This document shows positions 8,008 through 13,641 of a DNA stretch of 13,641 nt, piece by piece. Positions within the stretch are counted from its first letter, which is position 1, and each line of letters opens with the position of its first letter. Made by a program: the position numbers and the translations under genes. The notes beneath the pieces were generated by a model. The model saw only the letters and a program-made list of their open reading frames with translations. It was not told the origin of the DNA and ran no database searches. Where the stretch lies: positions 1-13,641 of the forward strand of contig JAPYTV010000019.1 in NCBI GenBank assembly GCA_029941985.1, written 5' to 3'. The stretch comes from Candidatus Pelagibacter sp. Lineage in GTDB: Bacteria; Pseudomonadota; Alphaproteobacteria; Pelagibacterales; Pelagibacteraceae.

Positions 8008-9312
8008 ATGTTAGATCTAATAATTAAAAATGGTTCTTGTTACATAGATAAAGATCTTAAAAATCAAGATATAGGTATTAAAGATAACAAAATTGTTGAA
8101 ATTGGAAAGATTAGTAACAAGGCAAGTGAAGTAGTTGATGCAGTAGGTTTAACGGTTTTACCAGGATGTATAGATACTCAAGTACATTTTAGAGAACCTG
8201 GATCAACTGATGCTGAAGATTTACACTCAGGTAGTAGAGCTGCAATAGTCGGTGGAATTACTTCTGTTTTTGAAATGCCAAATACTAATCCTCCAACATC
8301 TAATAAAATAGAATTCAGAAAAAAATTGGGCCTAGCTAAAAATAGAATGTTTTGTAATTATGCATTTTATTTTGGAGCAACACCAGATAACGCTTCTGAG
8401 CTAGCAGACCTAAAAAATTTAGAAGGATGCTGTGGAATAAAACTTTTTGCAGGTTCTTCAACGGGAAATTTATTAGTTCAGCATGAAGCCGATATAGAAA
8501 AAGTATTTCAAAGTAGCTCAAAAGTTGTTTCAGTTCATTCAGAAGATGAAGAAATTTTGAATATGAGAAAAAAAATGATCAAAGAAGGTGATGTACTTAC
8601 ACACCCTTTATGGAGAAATGAAGAATGTGCAATATCATCAACTAGAAGAATAGTTAGAATAGCTGAACGTTATAAAAAAAAAGCACACATACTTCACGTA
8701 ACAACAAAACAGGAAATAGATTTTTTATCACAACATAAAGGGAATATTACATTTGAAATTACACCTCAACATTTAACTATTTTTGCTCCAGATTGTTATG
8801 AAAAATTAGGAACTTATGCTCAGATGAATCCACCGCTAAGAGATAAATCTCATTATGATAGATTATGGTACGGTGTAAGAAATAATTTTCTAGATATAAT
8901 TGGCTCTGACCATGCTCCGCATTTAAAAGCAAATAAAGAAAAAAATTACCCAAATTCACCATCTGGAATGCCAGGTGTTCAAACTTTAATGCCAGTAATG
9001 CTAAATCATGTAAATAATGAAAAATTAAGTCTTAAACAATTAATGGATTTTGTTTGTGAAAACCCTGTAAAAATTTTTGGAATTAAGAATAAAGGATTTA
9101 TCAAAGAAGGCTTTGATGCGGATTTTACAATTGTAGATATGAATAAGAAAATTTTAATTAAGAATAAAAATATTGAAAGTAAATGTGGTTGGTCGCCTTT
9201 TGATAATTTTGAATTTAAAGGTACGCCAGTTTTAACAATTGTTGGTGGTCAGATCAAAATGAGAGATGGCCAAATTTTAGGAGAACCTGATGGCAAACCT
9301 TTATTCTTTTAA
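8008..9312 (+). CDS. pyrC: Dihydroorotase, alphaproteobacterial class I type
   Basis: This 434-residue amidohydrolase most likely interconverts carbamoyl-aspartate and dihydroorotate in pyrimidine synthesis. It has the start-strand DLIIKNG, then LPGCIDTQVHFREPG (51-65), FEMPNTNPPT (88-97), GIKLFAGSSTGNL (143-155; Lys145 is the candidate carboxylated lysine), SVHSED (His177), ILHVTT (His230), and GSDHAPH (Asp301, the catalytic base). The first His of the usual HxH metal pair is Gln58 here (DTQVHFR); I recall the same Gln in many alphaproteobacterial dihydroorotases, so it is probably a subfamily trait and not damage. A dihydropyrimidinase or allantoinase activity is a weaker alternative. The ATG at 8008 has no Shine-Dalgarno sequence and sits just after a -10-like box. 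The 3' end overlaps the acyl-CoA ligase gene tail to tail by 12 bp. Confidence 0.9.
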   Translation: MLDLIIKNGSCYIDKDLKNQDIGIKDNKIVEIGKISNKASEVVDAVGLTVLPGCIDTQVHFREPGSTDAEDLHSGSRAAIVGGITSVFEMPNTNPPTSNKIEFRKKLGLAKNRMFCNYAFYFGATPDNASELADLKNLEGCCGIKLFAGSSTGNLLVQHEADIEKVFQSSSKVVSVHSEDEEILNMRKKMIKEGDVLTHPLWRNEECAISSTRRIVRIAERYKKKAHILHVTTKQEIDFLSQHKGNITFEITPQHLTIFAPDCYEKLGTYAQMNPPLRDKSHYDRLWYGVRNNFLDIIGSDHAPHLKANKEKNYPNSPSGMPGVQTLMPVMLNHVNNEKLSLKQLMDFVCENPVKIFGIKNKGFIKEGFDADFTIVDMNKKILIKNKNIESKCGWSPFDNFEFKGTPVLTIVGGQIKMRDGQILGEPDGKPLFF

Positions 9313-11199
9313 AATATTATTTTTAATTAAATCTTCTTTTATTTCCGCTAAAATTGCAGGATCATCAATTGTGGCTGGCATTTTATATTCTTCTTTATCA
9401 GCAATTTTTCTAATTGTTCCTCTTAATATTTTTCCAGATCTCGTTTTTGGTAATCTTTTGATAACAATTACAACTTTAAATACTGCAACGGGACCAATTT
9501 TATCCCTAACCATTTGAACGCATTCTTTTGAAATAGTTTTGTTATTTTTTTCAACACCAGTTTTAAGAACCACTAATCCAATCGGTAATTGTCCTTTTAA
9601 CTTATCTGCAATTCCTAGCACTGCACATTCTGCAACTGATTGATGTTCAGATAAAACTTCTTCTATAGCGCCAGTTGACAACCTGTGTCCTGCAACATTA
9701 ATAATGTCATCAGTTCTAGACATTATCCAGATGTAACCATCTTCATCAATATGACCTGCGTCATAGGTTTCGTAGTAACCTTTATAGTTAGTCATGTAGT
9801 TATCTTTGTATCTTTTATCTGCATTCCATAATGTTGGAAACGTTCCAGGAGGAAGGGGAAGTTTTACAACTATATCTCCCATTTCGTTTGGTTTTGCTAA
9901 TGTTTGATCTGGTTTTATAACTTTTACGTCATATCCTGGTACCGCTTTACAAGCTGAACCATATTTTGTTTTCATCATTTCTATCCCAGTACAGTTTGAG
10001 CTAATAGCCCAACTAGTTTCTGTTTGCCACCAATGATCTATTACAGGAACTTTTAACAGATTCTCAGCCCATTTAATTGTATCTGGATCTGCCCTTTCTC
10101 CTGCTAGAAATAAGGATTTAAATTTGCTTAAATTATATTTAGAAAAAAACTTACCTTCGGGATCTTCTTTTTTAATTGCCCTAAAAGCAGTTGGAGCTGT
10201 AAAAAGAGATTTTACTTTATACTCAGAGATTATTTTCCAAAATGCACCTGCGTCAGGAGTGCCTACAGGCTTACCTTCAAATAAAACTGTAGTACATCCC
10301 TTAAATAAAGGAGCATAAACAATATAAGAGTGTCCAACAATCCACCCAATGTCACTTGCTGACCACCAAACATCATCTGTATCAATATTATAAATATTTT
10401 TCATTGTCCATTTAAGAGCAACTATGTGACCACCAATATCTCTAACAATTCCTTTTGGAACCCCAGTAGTCCCAGAGGTGTACAAAATATAAGCAAGCTC
10501 ATTAGAATTCATTTCTACGCAATCTACTTCTTTTGCGTTCGAAAGAGCTTCATTCCAACTAATTTCTTTTGGAGCATTTAACTTTACATCATGCCCTGAT
10601 CTTTGAAACAGAACCATCTTATCTATTTTATGTGAGGCCATTTTAATAGCTTCATCTACCAACGGTTTGTATTCAACAGTTCTTCCTGGTTCAAAACCAC
10701 AAGAAGCGGTTACTAGGAGTTTTGCTTTACTATCATCAATTCTGCTCGCAAGTTCATTAGATGCAAACCCTCCAAAAACAACAGAATGAATTGCTCCAAT
10801 TCTACCACAAGCTAACATTGCAATTACAGCTTCAGGAATCATTGGCATATAGATTATTACTCTATCGCCTTTGTTAACTCCTTGGTTTCTTAGAGCTCCA
10901 GCAAACTTAGAAACTTTTTCTCTTAATTCTTTATAAGTGAACTGTTTTTTATTATCTGTAATAGGACTATCATAGATTAAAGCAAGTTTTTCACCTCTTC
11001 CTTGATCAATATGAATGTCTAATGCATTATAACAGGTGTTCGTTATACCATCTTCAAACCACTTATAGAATGGAGGATTAGATTTATTTAAAATTTTAGT
11101 AGGTTTTGTAAACCAAAAGATATCATTAGATATTTCTTTCCAAAAATTTTCTGCGTTATTAATAGAATTTTCATATATTTCTTTAAAATTTTTTGACAT
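9301..11199 (-). CDS. prpE: Propionate-CoA ligase / short-chain acyl-CoA synthetase
   Basis: This 632-residue cytoplasmic adenylating enzyme activates a short-chain fatty acid with ATP and CoA. The ATP-binding P-loop is YTSGTTGVPKG (240-250), the A5-type motif is DHWWQTETSW (388-397), and the C-terminal hinge region has SRTDDIINVAGHRLSTGAIEE. Lys590 in PKTRSGK is the catalytic lysine that acetylation inactivates in related enzymes. DHWWQTET with a following Trp, and SASCG-like TASCGFEPGRTVEYKP (164-179), resemble PrpE/ACSS3 more than acetyl-CoA synthetase (typically TWWQTETGG), so propionate is the best guess and acetate remains possible. Ser396 stands where Gly is usual. The gene is transcribed away from proteorhodopsin across a 213-bp region and overlaps dihydroorotase at its 3' end. 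No methylcitrate or propionyl-CoA carboxylase gene is nearby. The start is ATG at 11199 without a clear Shine-Dalgarno sequence. Confidence 0.9.
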   Translation of the reverse strand: MSKNFKEIYENSINNAENFWKEISNDIFWFTKPTKILNKSNPPFYKWFEDGITNTCYNALDIHIDQGRGEKLALIYDSPITDNKKQFTYKELREKVSKFAGALRNQGVNKGDRVIIYMPMIPEAVIAMLACGRIGAIHSVVFGGFASNELASRIDDSKAKLLVTASCGFEPGRTVEYKPLVDEAIKMASHKIDKMVLFQRSGHDVKLNAPKEISWNEALSNAKEVDCVEMNSNELAYILYTSGTTGVPKGIVRDIGGHIVALKWTMKNIYNIDTDDVWWSASDIGWIVGHSYIVYAPLFKGCTTVLFEGKPVGTPDAGAFWKIISEYKVKSLFTAPTAFRAIKKEDPEGKFFSKYNLSKFKSLFLAGERADPDTIKWAENLLKVPVIDHWWQTETSWAISSNCTGIEMMKTKYGSACKAVPGYDVKVIKPDQTLAKPNEMGDIVVKLPLPPGTFPTLWNADKRYKDNYMTNYKGYYETYDAGHIDEDGYIWIMSRTDDIINVAGHRLSTGAIEEVLSEHQSVAECAVLGIADKLKGQLPIGLVVLKTGVEKNNKTISKECVQMVRDKIGPVAVFKVVIVIKRLPKTRSGKILRGTIRKIADKEEYKMPATIDDPAILAEIKEDLIKNNILKE

Positions 11200-11362
11200 T
11201 AACTTTGATTCTTTTTTTAATATTTATCAGTTTATTAAATTGTAAATTGCATTAAATTTTAAAAATTAAGTAAAATCAACACAAATTAGATATAAATAAG
11301 ACTTCAATTAACTAATTATATTTGATAGTTAACCTGCAACTTTGGCTCAAGATTAATTTATG

Positions 11363-11395
11363 TTTAGTTTATATAAACTAAAGTTAAAAACTAAA
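11363..11395. repeat. Palindrome plus direct octamer repeat upstream of proteorhodopsin
   Basis: The octamer AAACTAAA occurs three times in 33 bases: inverted at 11363-11370 (as TTTAGTTT), and direct at 11375-11382 and 11388-11395. The first two form a perfect 20-bp palindrome (11363-11382), equivalent in RNA to an 8-bp stem with an ATAT loop. The element ends six bases before the Shine-Dalgarno site. It could be an operator, a class II activator site overlapping the TATAAA at 11372-11377, or a stabilising 5' leader hairpin. The repeats are read directly from the sequence; function is inference. Confidence 0.6.
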
Positions 11396-11400
11396 TAAAA

Positions 11401-11406
11401 AGGGAG
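11401..11406 (+). promoter_or_regulatory. Strong ribosome binding site of proteorhodopsin
   Basis: AGGGAG followed by six T residues stands directly before the ATG at 11413. It is the only strong Shine-Dalgarno sequence before any gene in the window; the other starts have none or only a weak AAGG-like match. It fixes the proteorhodopsin start, which also gives a proper signal peptide. Confidence 0.85.
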
Positions 11407-11412
11407 TTTTTT

Positions 11413-12180
11413 ATGAAAAAACTAAAATTATTTACTCTTACAGCTGTAGCTCTAATGAGTGTTTCAGGGGTGGCAAATGCAGAAACAGCCCTGTTAGCTT
11501 CTGATGACTTTGTTGGAATTTCATTCTGGCTTGTGTCAATGGCATGTTTAGCAGCTACTGTATTTTTTTTCTTAGAAAGAGGGTCAGTACCAGCAAACTG
11601 GAGAGTTTCAATAACTGTAGCAGGACTAGTAACTGGTATTGCATTCATTAACTACATGTATATGAGAGAAGCATGGGTCATGACCGGTGAGTCACCAACA
11701 GTATACAGATATATTGACTGGTTCATTACAGTTCCATTATTAATGTTAGAATTCTATTTTGTTCTAGCAGCATTAGGCAAAGTAAATTCTGGAGTATTCT
11801 GGAGATTATTAATTGGTTCAGTAGTAATGTTAGTGGGAGGATTCTTAGGAGAATTAGGTTACATCAATTCTATATTTGGTTTCTCTATTGGTATGGCTGG
11901 ATGGATCTACATTCTTTATGAAATATTTTCAGGTGAAGCAGGAAAAAGGGCAGAAAAAAGTGGTAACAAAACATTTATTACTGCATTTGGTGCTATGAGA
12001 ATGATCATTACAGTAGGTTGGGCAATTTACCCATTAGGTTACGTATTTGGTTACCTAACAAGCGACGTTGATGCTAACGCACTAACCGTGATTTACAATG
12101 CAGCTGACTTTTTGAATAAGATTGCTTTCGGTCTAATCATTTGGGTGGCAGCTATGTCAAATCCTGGTAGATCTAGATAA
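11413..12180 (+). CDS. Proteorhodopsin, green-tuned light-driven proton pump
   Basis: This 255-residue inner-membrane retinal protein should pump protons outward in light. Residues 1-23 form a signal peptide with likely cleavage at ANA-ET, followed by seven hydrophobic helices. Aligned by eye to the SAR86 green protein (offset 5), helix C has RYIDWFITVPLL: Arg99, Asp102 (Schiff-base counter-ion, D97), Thr106, Leu110 (tuning site 105, Leu means green) and Glu113 (proton donor, E108). Helix G has Asp232 and Lys236, which binds retinal. The DTE set marks a proton pump. The usual His75, partner of the counter-ion, is Asn80 here. Of 12 Tyr codons, 8 are TAC, against 1 of 9 in the reductase gene downstream, a codon bias fitting high expression. 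A hairpin with a T run follows. Retinal synthesis genes are not in the window. Confidence 0.98.
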   Translation: MKKLKLFTLTAVALMSVSGVANAETALLASDDFVGISFWLVSMACLAATVFFFLERGSVPANWRVSITVAGLVTGIAFINYMYMREAWVMTGESPTVYRYIDWFITVPLLMLEFYFVLAALGKVNSGVFWRLLIGSVVMLVGGFLGELGYINSIFGFSIGMAGWIYILYEIFSGEAGKRAEKSGNKTFITAFGAMRMIITVGWAIYPLGYVFGYLTSDVDANALTVIYNAADFLNKIAFGLIIWVAAMSNPGRSR

Positions 12181-12199
12181 TTTTACATTCTAAATATTG

Positions 12200-12237
12200 A
12201 ATAGAACAAGTATTAATTTACTTGCCCTATTTTTTTT
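12200..12237 (+). terminator. Hairpin with T tract after proteorhodopsin (terminator or attenuator)
   Basis: CAAGTA (12207-12212) pairs with TACTTG (12219-12224) across a 6-base loop. After a 2x2 mismatch, AATAG (12200-12204) pairs with CTATT (12227-12231). The T run extends to 12237. The stem is A+T-rich and therefore weak, so it may stop only part of the transcripts and let ferredoxin be read at a lower level. Its position 19 bases after the stop codon supports a real 3' end. Confidence 0.6.
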
Positions 12238-12249
12238 GTGTTTTATAAA
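12222..12249 (+). promoter_or_regulatory. Possible internal promoter for ferredoxin
   Basis: TTGCCC (12222-12227) and TATAAA (12244-12249) are separated by 16 bases, a plausible sigma-70 arrangement. The -10 box ends only five bases before the ferredoxin ATG at 12255, and there is no Shine-Dalgarno sequence, so a transcript from here would be leaderless or nearly so. The -35 part overlaps the right arm of the terminator hairpin. Weak evidence in such A+T-rich DNA. Confidence 0.3.
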
Positions 12250-12254
12250 TATTT

Positions 12255-12575
12255 ATGTCTAAGATTACATATATAGAAAATAGTGGAAAATCACATACCA
12301 TAGAAGTTTCTAATGGATTGAGTGTTATGGAGGGTGCTGTTCAAAATGATATTCCAGGAATAGATGCAGATTGTGGAGGTGGAATGGCATGTGCAACTTG
12401 CCATGTTTATGTCAAAGAAGAATGGTTAGATAAACTTCCTAAAAAAGAAGATGGAGAAGAAGACATGCTAGATATGGCTTATGAACCTAATAAATTCAGT
12501 AGACTAAGTTGCCAAGTAATAGTTTCAGATGAATTAGATGGATTAATTGTTAGTATTCCATCAAAACAAAATTAA
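12255..12575 (+). CDS. 2Fe-2S ferredoxin, adrenodoxin type
   Basis: This 106-residue soluble electron carrier has the cluster ligands Cys40, Cys46, Cys49 and Cys86, the spacing CX5CX2C...C of adrenodoxin/putidaredoxin-type ferredoxins (segment DCGGGMACATCHVYV, and LSCQVIV near the end). The acidic stretch KKEDGEEDMLDMA (63-75) corresponds to the partner-docking region of this family. It follows proteorhodopsin after 74 bp and touches the next gene (stop TAA immediately followed by ATG), which encodes a likely ferredoxin reductase, so the two should form a pair. Ferredoxins of this class serve cytochrome P450s, oxygenases or Fe-S assembly; the acceptor here cannot be told. It is less like the isc-operon ferredoxin by context, as no isc gene is near. 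Confidence 0.95.
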   Translation: MSKITYIENSGKSHTIEVSNGLSVMEGAVQNDIPGIDADCGGGMACATCHVYVKEEWLDKLPKKEDGEEDMLDMAYEPNKFSRLSCQVIVSDELDGLIVSIPSKQN

Positions 12576-13592
12576 ATGATTAAAACAGATACTTTAATAA
12601 TAGGAGCAGGACCAGTTGGGTTATTTTGTGTTCATCAGTTAGGGATAATTGGATTAAAATGCGAAGTAGTAGATAATCTAGATAAAATTGGAGGTCAATG
12701 TATTGAGCTTTATCCAGACAAACCTATTTATGATATTCCATCAGTGTCTGAGTGCACAGGTGAGGAGCTAACAAATAATTTAATTAAACAAATAAAACCA
12801 TTTAAAACAAATTTTCATTTAAATGAAAGGGTAGAAAAAATAGAAAAAGTTAAAAAAAAATGGATTGTAAAAACTAATAAAAGAACTGAATTTGAAGTAT
12901 CTAGCATAATTATTGCAGCAGGCGTTGGTTCTTTTGAACCAAGGAAATTTCCAACTAAAGGCGCTGAAAAGTATGAGAACAAACAAGTACTTTATTCAAT
13001 TAAAGATAAAAAAGTATTTAAAGATAAAACAGTTGCTATCTTTGGTGGAGGAGACTCAGCACTTGATTGGGCAATTGAATTATCAAATTCATCAAAAGTT
13101 GTATTAGTTCATAGAAGAGATGATTTTAGAGGAATGCAAGCAAGCATTGACAAAGTTACTCAGTTAAAAAAAGAAGGGAAAATAGAAATTTATACAAAAT
13201 ATCAATTAGATTCTGTTATAGGAAAAGAAAAAGTTGAAAATATTAATATTAAACATGATGATGAAAGCATAAAAGAAATTAAAACTGATTATGTTCTAGG
13301 TTTTTTTGGACTAATAATGCAACTTGGACCAATTCCTGAATGGGGTTTAAATTTAGATAAAAAAACTATACCAGTAAATACAGAAAATTTTGAAACTAAT
13401 AAAGAGGGAATCTTTGCTATTGGAGATATTTGTTCTTACCCAGGAAAGCTTAGATTGATTCTTTCAGGCTTTCATGAAGGCGCATTAGCTGCTAGGGGAT
13501 GTTTCAAATATGCTAAACCAGATGAAAAATTAAGATTTGAGTTTTCCACAACTTCTAAAGCTGCCCAAGAAAGATTAGGCGTAAAGAAGTGA
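12576..13592 (+). CDS. Ferredoxin-NAD(P)H reductase, thioredoxin reductase-like (YumC type)
   Basis: This 338-residue flavoprotein should pass electrons between NAD(P)H and ferredoxin. It has an N-terminal FAD site (IIGAGPVGLF, 8-17), IGGQCIELYPDKPIYDIPS (38-56), a NAD(P)H site with GGGDSALDWA (157-166) and VHRRDDFRG (178-186), and a C-terminal FAD contact AIGDICSYPGKLRLI (281-295). The fold is that of thioredoxin reductase, but the redox CxxC that should lie just before the GGGDSA segment is absent (VLYSIKDKKVFKDKTVAIF there). That places it in the dimeric, TrxR-like ferredoxin reductase family of YumC, and a thioredoxin reductase label would be wrong. The start directly follows the ferredoxin stop codon, supporting a functional pair. 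The 3' end overlaps the next gene by 4 bp. Confidence 0.92.
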   Translation: MIKTDTLIIGAGPVGLFCVHQLGIIGLKCEVVDNLDKIGGQCIELYPDKPIYDIPSVSECTGEELTNNLIKQIKPFKTNFHLNERVEKIEKVKKKWIVKTNKRTEFEVSSIIIAAGVGSFEPRKFPTKGAEKYENKQVLYSIKDKKVFKDKTVAIFGGGDSALDWAIELSNSSKVVLVHRRDDFRGMQASIDKVTQLKKEGKIEIYTKYQLDSVIGKEKVENINIKHDDESIKEIKTDYVLGFFGLIMQLGPIPEWGLNLDKKTIPVNTENFETNKEGIFAIGDICSYPGKLRLILSGFHEGALAARGCFKYAKPDEKLRFEFSTTSKAAQERLGVKK

Positions 13593-13641
13593 TAGAACTT
13601 TTAACAGCAGATACTCCAAATGGTAAAAAGATTTCAATTAT
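13589..13641 (+). CDS. Glutathione S-transferase family protein (3' truncated by window edge)
   Basis: Only the first 17 complete codons are in the window. From a GTG start at 13589, overlapping the reductase stop in GTGA, the frame reads MIELLTADTPNGKKISI and stays open to the edge. A short strand followed by TxxTPNGxKxSI is the beginning of the thioredoxin-like N-terminal domain of GST proteins of the YfcG/YghU type, where the Thr/Asn near this point contacts glutathione. A GST gene after the reductase also agrees with what I recall of this SAR11 locus. With so few residues the family call rests on this motif and the context; no statement on substrate is possible. Confidence 0.7.
   Translation, partial: MIELLTADTPNGKKISI

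Larger units (their letters stand above)
11200..11412. promoter_or_regulatory. Divergent intergenic regulatory region, prpE / proteorhodopsin
   Basis: This is the longest gap in the window, 213 bp, and must hold the promoters of both flanking genes. It is extremely A+T-rich apart from one island at about 11331-11352 (AACCTGCAACTTTGGCTCAA). TATATT at 11317-11322 and TATAAA at 11372-11377 resemble + strand -10 boxes, but neither has a good -35 hexamer 16-18 bases upstream, so I cannot place the start point. I see no open reading frame, tRNA or riboswitch fold in it. The right third carries the octamer repeats and the ribosome binding site listed separately. Confidence 0.6.

Noticed and set aside
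9290..9517. 75-codon + strand frame after dihydroorotase, hydrophobic in composition
   Set aside because: It is the complement of the acyl-CoA ligase C-terminus, including its catalytic lysine region; the hydrophobicity comes from antisense reading.
11250..11310. Possible sigma-70 promoters in the left part of the prpE/proteorhodopsin gap
   Set aside because: Many TATA-like hexamers occur in such A+T-rich DNA and none has a convincing -35 partner at 16-18 bases on either strand.
12913..13107. 64-codon + strand frame inside the reductase
   Set aside because: It is another frame of the NAD(P)H-binding domain of a clear gene.
1..13641. tRNA, rRNA, CRISPR, insertion sequence or transfer signs
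   Set aside because: Nearly every base is accounted for by housekeeping genes with native base composition; the few gaps contain no tRNA-like fold, regular repeat array or transposase fragment.

Overview
The window looks like a piece of a SAR11 (Candidatus Pelagibacter, Alphaproteobacteria) core chromosome. The evidence is strong A+T bias with lysine- and asparagine-rich proteins, only about 3% non-coding DNA, overlapping neighbours on the same strand and on opposite strands, the alphaproteobacterial order glyQ-glyS-ppdK, and a proteorhodopsin whose sequence and downstream partners (2Fe-2S ferredoxin, TrxR-like ferredoxin reductase, glutathione S-transferase) I associate with SAR11. The assignment is by recognition, without a database search. 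I see no RNA gene, insertion sequence, CRISPR array, prophage or other mobile DNA.

Layout. 1-5200 (+): the 3' half of glyQ, then glyS and ppdK, joined by 1-bp stop/start overlaps, so probably one transcript (glycyl-tRNA synthetase alpha and beta subunits, then pyruvate phosphate dikinase). 5197-7964 (-): ygfZ-nadA-nadC, transcribed towards ppdK. This is quinolinate synthase and quinolinate phosphoribosyltransferase of de novo NAD synthesis, preceded by a folate-binding protein of the family that supports Fe-S enzymes. 7965-8007: a 43-bp divergent promoter region with a symmetric set of -10-like boxes. 8008-9312 (+): an alphaproteobacterial-type dihydroorotase. 9301-11199 (-): a propionate/short-chain acyl-CoA ligase, overlapping the dihydroorotase tail to tail by 12 bp. 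11200-11412: the only sizeable intergenic region (213 bp). It carries three copies of an octamer next to the proteorhodopsin ribosome binding site. 11413-13641 (+): proteorhodopsin, a terminator-like hairpin, ferredoxin, ferredoxin-NAD(P)H reductase and the first codons of a glutathione S-transferase.

How the genes work together. The left part is housekeeping: translation, PEP/pyruvate interconversion, NAD and pyrimidine synthesis. The right part is a light and redox unit. Proteorhodopsin exports protons in light. The reductase and ferredoxin form a short NAD(P)H-to-Fe-S electron relay whose final acceptor is not encoded here. No retinal or carotenoid synthesis gene is in the window, so the chromophore must come from elsewhere. 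Proteorhodopsin stands out from all its neighbours by a strong Shine-Dalgarno site, C-ending tyrosine codons, a palindromic upstream element and a hairpin after the gene, all consistent with much higher expression than the genes behind it.

I found no clearly undescribed system. The best leads are the upstream octamer/palindrome element, the Asn at the usual His75 position of proteorhodopsin, the hairpin that may uncouple proteorhodopsin from ferredoxin expression, and the compact overlapping gene ends and promoters.
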